From Frondihabitans sucicola (GTDB lineage: Bacteria > Actinomycetota > Actinomycetes > Actinomycetales > Microbacteriaceae), in contig NZ_AP027733.1 of assembly GCF_030296615.1 (NCBI RefSeq), positions 124,001 to 188,000 on the forward strand: a DNA stretch of 64,000 nt, read 5' to 3'. The position numbers and the translations under genes are program-made. The stretch's first letter is position 1. Each line of letters starts with the position of its first letter. Positions 1 to 9,755 of this stretch are shown in pieces. Under the pieces are notes generated by a model. The model saw only the letters and a program-made list of their open reading frames with translations. It had not been told where the DNA came from and ran no database searches.

Positions 1-412
1 ATGTGCGCTCGTCGAGTACAGCGATTACGATCTGCGAGTCTCGGATCATGGCGTCATTGCGCGCATGGAGGGCTCGGACGACGAGATGCCGTTCGGTGAT
101 GGGCTCCGCCACGACGTGGACGATCTTGCGCGAAGCTGCCATGAGGGCGTCGCGTCGTCGCTGCTCGTGCGCGGGCCACTTGGATGCCTGGCCGGGAAAC
201 GGAACGTATGAGTCGACGGGGAAGCCAAGTCGAAGGGCGGTCTCGCCAAAGAGCATGTCCGCGCCGAGCGCCAGGCCCTGGATGGCTGCGAGTTCCCCAC
301 GCAGGGCGTGGAGCTTCCCCAGGCAGCGATCCATCTCCTGCGCCACCCAAGACCACGACTCCCCGGGCAGGTTGCGGTGGCCCGTGATCATGACCGAGGT
401 CTCCGGGCTCAT
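1..412 (-). CDS. SLOG/YpsA-like nucleotide-binding protein (3' end cut by window edge)
   Basis: The reading frame is open from an ATG at 412 to the window edge, giving about 137 residues. It begins with MITGHRNLPG near residue 8 and has AIQGLALGADMLFGETAL around residues 43-60, then YVPFPGQ and a W. This is the Rossmann-like SLOG layout seen in YpsA (DUF1273) and YspA proteins, which bind nucleotides or small ligands. The start overlaps the RusA stop as ATGA, so it is the last visible gene of the ssb operon. Its role is unknown; SLOG proteins on mobile elements are sometimes linked to nucleotide signalling, but nothing here shows that directly. Confidence 0.7.
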   Translation of the reverse strand, partial: MSPETSVMITGHRNLPGESWSWVAQEMDRCLGKLHALRGELAAIQGLALGADMLFGETALRLGFPVDSYVPFPGQASKWPAHEQRRRDALMAASRKIVHVVAEPITERHLVVRALHARNDAMIRDSQIVIAVLDERT

Positions 413-1317
413 GCTGCCGTGGCGAGGGCGAGCGGGGTGCTGGGTCCGCCGAGCAGCATCGCCGATGCCACGATGAGGGCTGATCGGTGGTCCATGGTGG
501 CGCCGATGACGACAGGCCCCTCAGGGGGCGTTCTGGCCGCCGCTGCTTCCGCCAAGACGGCTGGCCATCCGGCGTCCGGCTCGCACATGCCCATCGCATC
601 GAGGGCGGTGACACGGGCCAGGGCCCCGCGCCCGATCGGGTCCAACAGGTCTCTCGCTCTCCACAGTTCGATGAGCGCACCGGGTGAGCTAAGAGCGTCC
701 GGCATCTCGCCCTCGTAGACCTTGACGACGTGCGAGAAGCCGACGATCAGATCGTCGTCATGCAGGACGCTGAGTTTTCGATGCTGCTCCATGACCTGCT
801 GGCGCGCGCGCTTGGCGACCGCGGTCGGCATGTGTTTGAAGTCGGCGGCCTTGACCGGCTTCGGGCTGAGGCCATCTACGACGGCGCGAAGCAGCTTGTC
901 GAGGTCTGGCGTGGTGACGTGGAATGTGTCGCCGCGCTTCTTCGAGGCCGCGCTGTGGGGCATGCTGAGAGTGACGCCGACGACGACGGGCTCGTTGATG
1001 GCAGACCATCCCGTCGTCCTCGTCACCTGGTGTGACGCTCGCGCGATCGCGTCACGCCATGGGTGATAACCCTCCGAGGAATGCTTCACGTAGAGCTTGC
1101 CCGTCGTGCCGTTCCGCATGGGGTCATGGGAGCCCTCCGGGGAGGGGTCGCCGAAGACGCCGAAGGCGACAACAGGGTCCACCAGGTCTGTTCGCATGGG
1201 CCAGTGCTCGATGCGCCGAGAGGGCACGAAGTGAGGCCGCGCGGCCTTGTTCTGGATGTCGGCCGTGCGGTTGGCCTTGGAGACGCCGGAGCGGACCTTC
1301 GGCGGGGTGATGGTCAT
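409..1317 (-). CDS. rusA: RusA-family Holliday junction resolvase with C-terminal extension
   Basis: 302 aa from the ATG at 1317, which overlaps the upstream stop as ATGA. Residues about 50-200 match the RusA family: FGDPSPEGS near the start, then TPDLDKLLRAVVDGL, followed by a loop and VLHDDDLIVG, which supply the Asp cluster that binds metal in RusA. RusA cuts four-way DNA junctions, so this gene would resolve recombination or replication intermediates of the replicon. Typical RusA proteins are about 120-200 aa; this one has about 50 extra N-terminal residues and about 95 C-terminal residues of unknown fold. It is transcribed with ssb and the FtsK-like gene. Confidence 0.85.
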   Translation of the reverse strand: MTITPPKVRSGVSKANRTADIQNKAARPHFVPSRRIEHWPMRTDLVDPVVAFGVFGDPSPEGSHDPMRNGTTGKLYVKHSSEGYHPWRDAIARASHQVTRTTGWSAINEPVVVGVTLSMPHSAASKKRGDTFHVTTPDLDKLLRAVVDGLSPKPVKAADFKHMPTAVAKRARQQVMEQHRKLSVLHDDDLIVGFSHVVKVYEGEMPDALSSPGALIELWRARDLLDPIGRGALARVTALDAMGMCEPDAGWPAVLAEAAAARTPPEGPVVIGATMDHRSALIVASAMLLGGPSTPLALATAA

Positions 1318-3817
1318 GCTCGACCGCCCATGAATTCGCTCGGGTCGACCACGTCGCTCTCGCTCGCGGCGAGGGGCTTGTAGGGCGCGGCCGGGCTCGG
1401 GCCAACTACTCGCACGACGGATTCGTCTCGATCCTCGAAGGGGTCGAGCGGCAGAGCGTCCGTGGGGTCGTCGGTGGGGTCGATGACTGGCTCTGCTGCC
1501 GCCGGGTTGGCGGGCGGGGCCGACGGCGCGGGGGTGCGCGGGCGTCGTTGCGGCATCCATGATGTTGTCGCGGGCGCGGCGCCCTGAGGCTCGCTAGGCG
1601 ACGCGGGTTCGACGTCTTCCGCGGGCTCCGCAGCCTCGGCCGCAATCTCGTCGAGGTCCGCGAGACTGAATCCAACGTCGAAGGCGTCGTCGTCGAAGAC
1701 GTTCGGCGCCGTGGCGGGGAACCCGGGAGGCGCGGCCTGTGCGCCGACCGGTGCGCGATCCGCCTGAGGCTGCGGCGATACCGACTCATCCCCGGACGCC
1801 TCGCCAGGCTCCGCCCATGCCTGCTGAAACGCCTGGCGATGCGGCTCCTTGTCCGCAGCGGCGTTCTGGGCTTCGAGAGCGGCGCCTGCCACCTCCCAAG
1901 CATCGGGGATGCCGTTGTCGTTGGCGTCGACGAGTTCCTCGGCGAGCACCTCGTTCTCGGTGATGGAGGCCGCCTCCGACTCGACCGCCTCGTCAACAGA
2001 TCGCGGCAGGTGCTTGTCGAGCGTCTGGCTGTTGTCAGAGCCTCCGAACCAGTAGACCTGCGCTCTGTGGATGGTCTGCCCGGGAGCGTTCATGAGCCGC
2101 GTGCGACCAGGGATCGTCTTCTCTTTGCCGTTGACGATGCGCGAAGCGGGAGCAGGGGGATCGTGACGTCGTTTCCGAACATCCGGGCGTTGGCGTGGAT
2201 GTCCATGTTGCCCATGACGGCGCGGGCCGCGAGCTGTCGGATGAGCGAGCTTCCGATGTCGGTCATCTTCGCGTCCTGGGCGATCAGGATGAGATGGAAG
2301 CCGAGCGATCGCCCCTTTCGGGCGATGAGGCCGGTGATGTACATCAGCCGCTCACGAGCGGCGTTGTCCTTCAGGACTGCCTCGCTCGTTCCCGGGTCCT
2401 TGCCAGTGTGGTCGAGGAACTCATCCATGACGATGTAGACCGGCGTCATGCGGTTCGCGACCTTCTCCGAGTCGGGAAGGTGAATCCAGGTGCCCAGGTT
2501 GGCGTACTGGTCGAGGATCGCCTGGCGGGCGTTCATGTCGGCGAAGACGCGCTCCATGTGGAAGGCCATCGCCACGACGCCCGAGTTCGTTTCGCCCTCG
2601 ATCTCGATGTCCCGCGTGCCGTTCGTGACATCCATGTTGGGGCGGCCGAACCAGCGGTTGGCGAACGGCCCCTTGGGGTCGATGACGTGGCAGATCGCGA
2701 AGAGGGTCTGATCCCAGGGCATCGGCTTGGTCGCCGCCTGCGCCATGATCGCCTCGGCCAGCGAGGTCTTACCGGAGCCGGTACCGCCCGTGACCAGCGC
2801 ATGAGGGCTGACCTCGCCGAACGTGATCGAGAGGGGCGTCTCGGCATCGTCGAGATTGGCGCCGAGGAGGAAGGTCAGGGGGTCGGGGTCCTGCTCGCCG
2901 TCCCAGAGAACGCCGAGGGGGTACTGCGCGGGCGCAATGAGCGCACCGCGGCCGTTGCGCTCCCGCTCGACGTGCCACCCCTCCGGGTGGGGCACCCGCG
3001 CGCCGAGGTTGGCCTCGAACTCCGACCACGACTTGCCATCAGTGACCGTGAGAGTCGTCGGCGCCAGAACGAAGAAGCGCCGCGGCATGGTCAGCGTCTC
3101 CCACTCCTTCACCTCGACAGCGGTGTAGGCCGCCGAAAGGCGTCGATCTTCCGGGCTCATGCGCGCACCCGGCTTGGGGTACTTCAGGGTCGACTTCGCG
3201 ACGCCGTGGATGCCTTCGATGACGGCCGATCGCTGCCCGAAGATTTTATTGAGGCGCGTGAGGACGACGATGAACCAAACGAGCGGCCCGACCATGGACA
3301 GGATCGCGGGGCCGGGTGTGGCGTCCTGATCGCCGCTGGCCAGCGCGAAAGGCCAGTCCTTCGGGCCCCAAGCGTTGACGGTCGCCAGCGCAGCGGCGCC
3401 TGCCGTGATGAGAAGGTACGCGACTCGCCATGGCTTCTCGTCACGAAACAGGAGGATGTCGACGGAGTCGGAGAATGCCTTGCCCATGGACCGCATCAGC
3501 GGCTTCTCGGTCGATCGCTTGGTGGTGCGCGGCGCAAAGATGACCTTGTGGCGCTGCTTGGCTTCCCAGGCCCGCCAGACGGCGAAGCCGAGCAGGAGGA
3601 TGCCCCAGAAGACGAAGCCGAGATGCGCCACGAGGAATGCCCCCACTGCCTCACGCGACCCTGCGTTCGCGAGGGTGAGGGCGATGGTGACCAGGATGGC
3701 TGGGATCACCAGGACGCGTACGAGCCGCGCGAGCATCCGCGTGGCCGCGTTCAGCACGCGCGTGATCGGCAGCTCTTCGTCATCGGATTCCGCCTGCTTC
3801 GTCGCGACCTCTGCCAC
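1314..3817 (-). CDS. FtsK/SpoIIIE/TraB-like DNA translocase (one frameshift)
   Basis: GTG start at 3817 with GAAAGG six bases upstream. Residues 30-90 and 130-190 hold about four membrane segments. Walker A GGTGSGKTS lies near residue 345 and Walker B PVYIVMDEF near 460, followed by an arginine-rich motif, as in membrane-anchored DNA pumps of actinobacterial conjugative plasmids. The frame breaks at the G run 2155-2159; one added base continues it through PGRT and AQVYWFGG, the usual end of this ATPase domain, into a 240-residue acidic Pro/Ala-rich tail, total 834 aa. As sequenced, the tail could instead start at the ATG at 2093, which overlaps the stop. Likely role: DNA transfer or partition. 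Confidence 0.8.
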
Positions 3818-3838
3818 GTGATGCCTTTCAATCGGGGA

Positions 3839-3870
3839 GAGCCCCCGGCTGGATGACCAGCCGAGGGCTC
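3839..3870 (-). terminator. Hairpin between ssb and the FtsK-like gene
   Basis: Inverted repeat with 14-base arms and a 4-base loop (GAGCCC, one c/a mismatch, CGGCTGG). It has no clear T-tract, so it may only reduce read-through from ssb into the translocase gene. Confidence 0.5.
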
Positions 3871-3883
3871 ATGAGTTGACGAC

Positions 3884-4462
3884 TTAGAACGGCGTCTCGT
3901 CGTTGTAGCCGCCCGCGGGCTGGCCCCAGACGTCGCCACCAGCGGGGGCGCTGGCGCCCACACCCGCGGGCTGACCCCAGGGCTCGTCGACCGGGCCGCC
4001 GCCCTGCTGGCCGCCGAAGCTGTTGTTGCCCTGCTGGCCGCCGCCCTGCTGGCCGCCGCCGAAGCTTCCGCCGCCGTTGCCGCCGCCGTTGCCCGACGAG
4101 GAGGCGCGCGTCACCTGCGCGGTGGCGTACCGGAGCGAGGGGCCGATCTCGTCGACTTCCAGCTCCATCGAGGTGCGGTTCTCGCCCTCCTTGGTCTGGT
4201 ACGAGCGCTGCTTGAGGCGGCCCTGCACCATGACGCGGGAGCCCTTCGTCAGCGACGCGGCCACGTGCTCGGCGAACTCGCGCCAGACGGACGCGCGGAG
4301 GAACAGGGCCTCGCCGTCCTTCCACTCGTTGGAGGCGCGGTCGAAGTTGCGCGGCGTCGATGCGATGGTGAAGTTCGCGACGGCGAGGCCGTTCTGGGTG
4401 TAGCGAAGCTCGGGGTCACTCGTGAGGTTACCCACGACGGTGATGACGGTTTCTCCGGCCAT
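3884..4462 (-). CDS. ssb: Single-stranded DNA-binding protein
   Basis: 192 aa, ATG at 4462 with AGGAAGAG upstream. Residues 1-110 form the OB fold, starting [18 protein letters not shown] and including [14 protein letters not shown] and [11 protein letters not shown] Gly/Gln-rich flexible tail follows, ending in the acidic tip DETPF that docks SSB partner proteins. It protects single-stranded DNA in replication, repair or conjugal transfer. It is the first gene of an operon with the FtsK-like pump, RusA and the SLOG protein, directly behind a copy of the shared promoter element. The replicon therefore carries its own SSB, as many large plasmids and phages do. Confidence 0.97.
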   Translation of the reverse strand: MAGETVITVVGNLTSDPELRYTQNGLAVANFTIASTPRNFDRASNEWKDGEALFLRASVWREFAEHVAASLTKGSRVMVQGRLKQRSYQTKEGENRTSMELEVDEIGPSLRYATAQVTRASSSGNGGGNGGGSFGGGQQGGGQQGNNSFGGQQGGGPVDEPWGQPAGVGASAPAGGDVWGQPAGGYNDETPF

Positions 4463-4495
4463 AGTCTCTTCCTTTTCGTATTCTCTCTGAGGTTT

Positions 4496-4512
4496 CTAGT
4501 GTAGCAGGTTGC
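4496..4512 (-). promoter_or_regulatory. Shared promoter element, ssb operon
   Basis: Reads GCAACCTGCTACACTAG on the minus strand; -10 TACACT at 4503-4498, in the gap between the HNH stop and the ssb ribosome site. Confidence 0.8.
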
Positions 4513-4516
4513 TCCG

Positions 4517-4855
4517 TCATTCGAAGATGGAGCACCCGCCAAGGTTGTCCAGAAGCACCCGGATTCGAAGCCCGCGGTGGGCGATCTCCACTGGTTCGAT
4601 CAGGGGGTCTTGATGGCTCTGGAGGTGGAAGCCTTCGCGGTAGGCCCGAGCGGGCTCCCGGTGATTCTCGGCATGGCAGTCATGGCAGAGATCGAGCAGA
4701 TTGCTCGGGTCCCAGTTCCCGCCGACGCCGCGCCCGACACGGTGAGCCGCTTCGCTCGCGGGCTTGACGCCGCATCGTTCGCAGATGCCCCAGGATCGGA
4801 GACGGATCAGTCGGCGCGTCGCCGACTCACCCGTCTCCTGCCGATCCATGCTCAC
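4517..4855 (-). CDS. HNH endonuclease
   Basis: 112 aa. The GTG at 4855 overlaps the upstream stop (GTGA); an ATG two codons later (4849) is an alternative. Two Cys pairs (CERC near residue 25, CHDC near 57) frame the HNH core: AAHRVGRG, then NLLDLCHDCHAENH. The fold binds one metal and cuts DNA. Free-standing HNH proteins of this size occur in phages and plasmids, with roles from packaging to homing or repair. Here it is coupled to a large orphan gene and lies between recombination genes, so DNA processing in recombination or transfer is plausible. Confidence 0.85.
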   Translation of the reverse strand: MSMDRQETGESATRRLIRLRSWGICERCGVKPASEAAHRVGRGVGGNWDPSNLLDLCHDCHAENHREPARAYREGFHLQSHQDPLIEPVEIAHRGLRIRVLLDNLGGCSIFE

Positions 4856-6962
4856 GAGGCGGTTGCGGCCGGAGTCTCGTTCGCGGTTCCGATGCGGTGG
4901 TGGAGGTAGCGACCGAATGCACCGTGGGTGCCGCCGACGAGAACCTGCGCCTGGAGGACGCCTGCCGCGGAGGCTTCGTCCTTGATCTGGTTCAGTTCCG
5001 CTGCGGTGGTTGCGCTCTGGGCTCGGGCGACCATGTCGTCGAGCGAGGCGTCGGCGACGATGGGCGCTGACGGCTCGGCCGCGAGAATCTCCGCGGGGGC
5101 AGCAGGTGCCGCGGCAGAAGGTGCTGCTGCACTAGTTCCCTCGATGTGCTGCTTCACCTTGTCGATCGCCTGAGCAAGCGACACTTCGGCGAACCCCGGG
5201 GTCCCCAGGGGGCGAAGCTGACGGCTCCGGCCTCATCGACACGCGCCGCGACCAGCTCGTCCAGGACGTTGCTCCGTTTGGCCTGTTCGAATGCCTGGCC
5301 GATGGCGTCGATGACGACTGCTCCGGCGAGCTGCGTGACGACGGACTTCGCGATCGGGGAGTTGCTGCGCGTCGGCGCGGCGGGAGCCTCGGCCACGGGA
5401 GCCTGGGGCGCCGGGGCGGCCGACACCTGCTCTGCGACCTCTGGGGCCTGCGGAGCGCTCTGCGGGGCAGCCTGATTCGACGCCTCGGTGTGCAGAACGC
5501 GGAGGATGTTGATAGCCGTGTCGAGGTGCCAGCCGTTGGCGTCCTGGAGCGTCTCGGCGACGACGACCTGGACCTTCCCGTCCACGCGGCGAACCGCGAG
5601 CTTGACGTCGGTCTGGCCCTTTTCTTTGATCCCGGTCGCGAGGTTGGTCAGCGCGTTGGCGTTCCCCGCGAAGAGGGCGACGCTGTCGGCGAGGCCCTTC
5701 AGGACGACGGGGCTGAACGCCGGGTTCGGCGCAGGCTCGCTGGGCACCTGGGCGCTCGGGCGGGCAGGCCTGGCCCCTCGCGCCTGAAGGTATGCACCGG
5801 CACGCTCACGGACGGAGATGAAGCGATCGACAGCGGCGCTGGCGACGATCTGAGCCCACTCGGTGAGAGGTTCTGCGTCCAGCGGGAGCGCCTGGCCGTC
5901 GGTGATCATGTCTTCGGCGGTCAGCTTGACCCACTGGGCCGCCTCGGCGTACGAAGGCGCGGTGCGGTCGATGGGGGTGTCGTGGCCGTAGCCCTGCGCC
6001 TGGACGTAGTCCGTGGCGGTGAGCAATGCCTCGACGACAGTCCACAGGGTGTCGTCGTCGATCTCGGTGTGCCCGCTCGTGGTCGCGAGCTTGCGGGCAT
6101 CCGCGAAGGCGAGGCGGTAGCGACCAGCGAGGTAGGAGCCGAGGTTGAAGCGCCCATCACTGGTGCGCATGTCCCACTGCTTGCCCTCGTTGAACACGCC
6201 AGGCTGAATACGGCGGCCGATGTTGGCTCCGGTGTCAGCGGGGTTGCCGCCGCCGGTGCGTTCCAGGACGGCCAGGAGGTCGCCGCCGAGCTTGGCGATG
6301 GCCTGGAGGATTTCGGTGTTGTCGACGACGGTGGAGCCGTGCTGGGGTGCGTCGACATCACGCTGGATCGCGCCGAGCGTGTGCCAGTTCTCACCTCCGG
6401 CGACGAGCGGCTTCCATCCCTGCGGGGCGAGGCCGCCCTCCTTGTTGTTCGCAAGGAGAGCCCACTCGGAGATGTCACTCTCCGTGGTGCTGACGGGACG
6501 GCCGTCGACGAGGGCGATGACGTTGCGGATGTTGGCGCCGGAAGTTCCCATGTCGGCGCCGCTGCCGTTGGCGTTTGCGCCTCGAAGGGCGTTGATCGGG
6601 ACGAGGAGCGGAAGCGGCTCCTTCGTCTTCGACGACTTCTTCTTGCGGATGCTCTCGATGCCGATCTGCACCGACTGGCCCGCTTCCCACTTTCCGCGCA
6701 GGTACGGCACGGCAGGGTCTTCCGGGTTCAGGTACCCGGTGAAACCGCTGGTGAGGCCCACCGACTCCGGGTCGAAGTGCACGGCGACGGTCTTGCCTTC
6801 GCCGCCTCGACCGCCGTCGACGATCTCCTTGATCTTGATGGCGCTGTAGAAGCGCACGTAAATCTGGGGGCGAACCTCCAGGACCGAACCGTCCTCCATG
6901 ACTTCGGAGGAGGGCGCCTTGGCGTAGGCGATGAAGGTCTGGTTGCCAGTCGGCATGTCCAT
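4852..6962 (-). CDS. Large conserved-looking protein of unknown function (one frameshift)
   Basis: ATG at 6962 behind GGGGAA. As sequenced the frame stops at 5154; adding one base in the run at 5208-5212 gives FAPLGTPGFAE and joins it to the 110-residue tail ending at 4852, total about 703 aa. I do not recognise it. Residues 1-150 are rich in beta-type sequence, the middle (200-380) is helical and polar, and 400-600 has Pro/Ala linkers. There is no signal peptide, membrane segment or clear catalytic motif. It lies between a Cas4-like nuclease and ssb, is coupled to the HNH gene and has its own promoter element, so a DNA-recombination accessory role is a guess. Confidence 0.6.
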
Positions 6963-6991
6963 GTTCGTTCCCCGTTCTTTTCTCTCTGTCC

Positions 6992-7009
6992 GTTAGTGTA
7001 GCAGGTTGC
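6992..7009 (-). promoter_or_regulatory. Shared promoter element, orphan-HNH operon
   Basis: Minus-strand GCAACCTGCTACACTAAC, -10 TACACT, about 30 nt upstream of the ATG at 6962. Confidence 0.8.
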
Positions 7010-7012
7010 GAG

Positions 7013-7954
7013 CTAAGCCGCAGCCAACTCGCGGCGGCTAGGGAGCATGTCGGCCGTGATCTGCTCGGGCGAGAAAAGGTCCGGGCCCATGACGCGATCC
7101 TGAAGCCAGCGCCAGTTCCATGCCTCGGCCAGGACCTCGAACGACTTGAAGACGCGGGGGTGCCAGATATCGAATGGGCGAACAGCAACGTCATCTGGGC
7201 CGATGCCGACCGCGATGCCCACCTGGATGTCGAATTCGAACGGCTTCCACTCCCCCGTCTCGCCATCGGGATTCATGACGTGGAACTCTTCGCCGTGCGC
7301 GGCCGCCGAGAGCTGGAGCGCGACCAGCGGCTTCAGCGAGCCGTGCTTGATGACCATCTCTCCGCTCGATCGGTCACGTTCCAGGACCTTCTTTTTCGTC
7401 TTCCAGTCGAGGATGCAGAGCACGTCGTTGATGTAGCAGATGAGGTCGGTGGTTCCCGCGTAGCCCACCGTCTCGTTCCACACAGTCGCCTCAGGGGCCA
7501 CGGGAATCGGATTGAACTTGGCGACGAACCGGTGGAACTGCTCCAGGTAGGCCCCGAGCCCCTGGGCAAGCGCGTTCTCACGCGCTTCGTCGACCGCCTC
7601 GATACCGACCAGACCGAGGAGGTGGAGGAAGTACTGCTCTGCATAGTCATGGACGAAGTCGCCTCTGTCGGCGGCGATGTTCCGATCTCGCTCAGCGGCG
7701 TCCGAGTGCTGCTTGGTGAAGCCCTTGAGGATGCGCTCCCGGTCTGCGTCACTACGGGCGGTCGCAAGGGCCGCGACGATGGCTTCGGCATTCCGCACCG
7801 CCTCGTCGGCGGCGCATCGCCCATCCCACCAACCCATCTCGGGGTTGAAGACGTCGAGAACCGTGGTGATGCTGGGGACGTAGGCGCGGCCCCCGCGGGT
7901 GCGCGCGTACATGCGGCCCCACTTCGTCTGCTGCGCGAGTTTTGGTGAGGTCAT
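7013..7954 (-). CDS. PD-(D/E)XK nuclease, RecB/Cas4-like
   Basis: 313 aa, ATG at 7954 with AGGAG upstream. The nuclease core lies at about residues 95-190: a His/Asp helix (DRGDFVHDYAEQ), then VGYAGTTDLICYI and CILDWKTKKK, the D...(D/E)xK signature, and later LQLSAAAHG with the QxxxY-like helix. This is the layout of phage and plasmid RecB/Cas4-type exonucleases that trim DNA ends. No helicase domain is attached. It faces away from the HU gene and lies upstream of the orphan-HNH unit. Likely role: end resection in recombination or replication. Confidence 0.85.
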   Translation of the reverse strand: MTSPKLAQQTKWGRMYARTRGGRAYVPSITTVLDVFNPEMGWWDGRCAADEAVRNAEAIVAALATARSDADRERILKGFTKQHSDAAERDRNIAADRGDFVHDYAEQYFLHLLGLVGIEAVDEARENALAQGLGAYLEQFHRFVAKFNPIPVAPEATVWNETVGYAGTTDLICYINDVLCILDWKTKKKVLERDRSSGEMVIKHGSLKPLVALQLSAAAHGEEFHVMNPDGETGEWKPFEFDIQVGIAVGIGPDDVAVRPFDIWHPRVFKSFEVLAEAWNWRWLQDRVMGPDLFSPEQITADMLPSRRELAAA

Positions 7955-8047
7955 GACGCACTCCTGAAAACGGACACTGACGGTCCCCCTGGCGCGATGG
8001 CCAGTCGCCGTAGCCTGAGGTGGAACCGTTTGGAAAGGACGATCGCC

Positions 8048-8356
8048 ATGGCGAATCGGAAGTCACTCGTCGATGCCGCGGCGACCGTCGTCGGCAACCG
8101 CACGCTTGCGACGGAGGTCGTCATCGCGATCGAGGACGCCATCGGACGGAGCCTGGCGATCGGGGAGCCCGTGCGCCTCGCCTCACTCGGCTCCCTGGTG
8201 CCCGAGCGGGTCGCGCCCCGATCGGTCAGAAACCCCCTGACGGGCGAACCCATGATCACCGCTCCCACGACCCGGGTTCGGATGCGCGCTTCCAGCAATC
8301 TCAAGCGCGACATGAGCCGCCACATGCCTGAGCGCAAGGATGCGCAACCCGAGTAA
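8048..8356 (+). CDS. HU-family DNA-binding protein
   Basis: 102 aa from the ATG at 8048, preceded by GGAAAGGA; an upstream in-frame ATG at 7997 lacks a ribosome site. Motifs of the HU/IHF fold are clear: EPVRLASLGSLVPERVAPR near residue 40, RNPLTGEPM in the DNA-clamping arm, and a basic C-terminus with SSNLKRD. HU bends DNA and shapes the nucleoid; a replicon-borne copy may serve replication or recombination. It diverges from the PD-(D/E)XK nuclease gene across a 93-bp gap with no copy of the shared promoter element. Confidence 0.9.
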   Translation: MANRKSLVDAAATVVGNRTLATEVVIAIEDAIGRSLAIGEPVRLASLGSLVPERVAPRSVRNPLTGEPMITAPTTRVRMRASSNLKRDMSRHMPERKDAQPE

Positions 8357-8361
8357 TCATA

Positions 8362-8379
8362 GCAACATGCTATACTAAG
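8362..8379 (+). promoter_or_regulatory. Shared promoter element, DUF457 unit
   Basis: GCAACATGCTATACTAAG with -10 TATACT at 8371-8376; a GTG lies exactly 6 nt after the -10. Confidence 0.75.
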
Positions 8380-8382
8380 CGG

Positions 8383-8436
8383 GTGGCATTCGCTAATTGC
8401 AAGAAGACCTGCATCCCGTTCCGAGCCCGCTCATGA
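8383..8436 (+). CDS. Possible 17-residue leaderless leader peptide
   Basis: A GTG lies 6 nt after the -10 TATACT, the same spacing as two other likely leaderless genes here. It opens a 17-codon frame (MAFANCKKTCIPFRARS) whose TGA overlaps the next gene's ATG as ATGA. That gene has no visible ribosome site of its own, so translation of this short frame could deliver ribosomes to it. It is short enough to arise by chance. Confidence 0.4.
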   Translation: MAFANCKKTCIPFRARS

Positions 8437-9340
8437 TGGGCGGCTCTCATGCGCTCACTGGCGCAGCGGCCTGGGTAGCGGTGACATCGACGGCGCCGTA
8501 CACGCTCGGCTGGGCGCCCCTGCCTGCCAGTGGCATCCTGATCGGCAGCATCGTCGCAGCGGGCGCAGCGCTCGTGCCCGACGCAGATCACCACAACGCG
8601 ACCATCGCGCACTCTCTGCCGAGCCTTGGGCCAATCCCCAGCCCCACGAAGGCGCTGGCCGTCGGCATCGGCTCGATCTCGGGCGGTCACCGCCACGGGA
8701 CCCACTCGATCGTCGGCGTTCTCGCCTTCGGCCTCGTCGCCGCCCTTGCGAACCTCGCAGTGTTCCCGAGTAGCCAGTTCGGCTCGATCAACATCGGCGG
8801 CGGGCTCGTTGCCCTGCTGCTCATCGCCTTCGCAACGAAGGCTCTCAAGCTGTCCCGCGGCGGATGGCTCAGCACCTGGGGTCTCGCCGCAGTCGGAGCC
8901 GTCGCGGTGACCCTCTTCGCGCCGTCCGAATGGGGATGGCTGCCACTCGCGATGATTGTGGGCGTCGTGGTGCACATCCTGGGAGACATGCTCACCGTCG
9001 GCGGTTGCCCGATCCTCTATCCCCTCTACCCCAAGCAGCCGAAGTGGCTCCAGGCGATGATCAAGAATCGGATCGTCCGCAAGCCGGGATTCACGGCCTT
9101 CTTCGTCTGGATTCTCAACAGTGCACCGAGCACTGTCGTCCGCATGACACTCGGGCGCATGTGGCAGCCCAACGGGTTTTTCGCCGTACCTATCCTCGGG
9201 AAAACAGGCAGTCTCCGCGAACTTTTTATGGCCTCGGTACCCGTCACTGCGTACTACCTCTGGGGTTTGATTTGGGCCTACGGCGGGCTCACAAATACGG
9301 ACATGTCCCCCTATTCCGAGCCTTCAACCTGCTACCCTAA
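8433..9340 (+). CDS. DUF457/YdjM-like metal-dependent membrane hydrolase (one frameshift)
   Basis: Start MMGGSHALTGAAAW is typical of this family. His and Asp residues in PDADHHNATIAH and GGHRHGTHS form the expected metal site, and VVHILGDMLTVGG is the second signature. There are six or more membrane segments. As sequenced the frame runs on into the next gene; one extra C in the run 9307-9311 gives a natural stop at 9338-9340 and 302 aa. The ATG at 8433 is chosen by homology; it has no ribosome site, and a short upstream frame may couple it. Relatives are linked to phospholipid or LexA-controlled membrane functions, but the substrate is unknown. Confidence 0.75.
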
Positions 9341-9341
9341 G
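9324..9341 (+). promoter_or_regulatory. Shared promoter element, gene at 9410
   Basis: TCAACCTGCTACCCTAAG, -10 TACCCT; it overlaps the last codons of the preceding gene and gives a leader of about 65 nt. Confidence 0.7.
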
Positions 9342-9409
9342 AAGGCGGGCCTAGCCTCGCAAAGTCTCGCACTCCCCCGGTGCATTTCAATTGACACGAG
9401 AGGCCCACC

Positions 9410-9694
9410 ATGGCTCACGCTCCTTCACTCCGCATCGACGACGTCGCCCTGGCCACAAGCGGCGAACAGATCATCGCCGACACCAAGATCAAGGTCGAAT
9501 TCCCCGGCCTGGTCAACAAGGACGGCAAGCGGCGCACGGTCGAGTTCGACGTCAGCTCCAAGCCCGGCGGCGGCAAGGAGATCATCGAGAAGATGCTCGA
9601 CAAGGCGCACACCGCCACCCGGAAGGGCTTCGAAGAGCTTCTGAGCCTCGACACCGCCGTCAAGACCAGCGTCGTCGGCAGCGCCGCCGCCTAG
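9410..9694 (+). CDS. Small protein of unknown function
   Basis: 94 aa, ATG at 9410 behind GAGAGG. Soluble, charged and beta-rich in residues 20-55 (TKIKVEFPGL, RRTVEFDVSS) with an amphipathic helix after residue 60. I do not recognise it. It has its own promoter element and ends at a strong hairpin, so it is a separate transcription unit between the DUF457 gene and the pilus locus. Confidence 0.7.
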   Translation: MAHAPSLRIDDVALATSGEQIIADTKIKVEFPGLVNKDGKRRTVEFDVSSKPGGGKEIIEKMLDKAHTATRKGFEELLSLDTAVKTSVVGSAAA

Positions 9695-9704
9695 AGCGCG
9701 TCGG

Positions 9705-9746
9705 CAACGAGAAAGGCCCCGGCTTGCGCCGGGGCCTTTCTCGTTG
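9705..9746. terminator. Bidirectional intrinsic terminator
   Basis: Perfect 19-bp inverted repeat (arms 9705-9723 and 9728-9746, loop TTGC) ending in CTTTCTCGTTG, between two converging genes. Confidence 0.9.
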
Positions 9747-9755
9747 CCCGGTGGA

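Noticed and set aside
2090..2093. Two separate genes at an ATGA overlap (FtsK-like and a 259-aa protein)
   Set aside because: The second frame carries the normal end of the ATPase domain and a homopolymer explains the break, so one gene is preferred.
2195..3856. 553-aa plus-strand frame
   Set aside because: Antisense to the FtsK-like gene; no motif, typical mirror frame of high-GC coding DNA.
5490..7001. 503-aa plus-strand frame
   Set aside because: Antisense to the large orphan gene, with no ribosome site and shadow-type composition.
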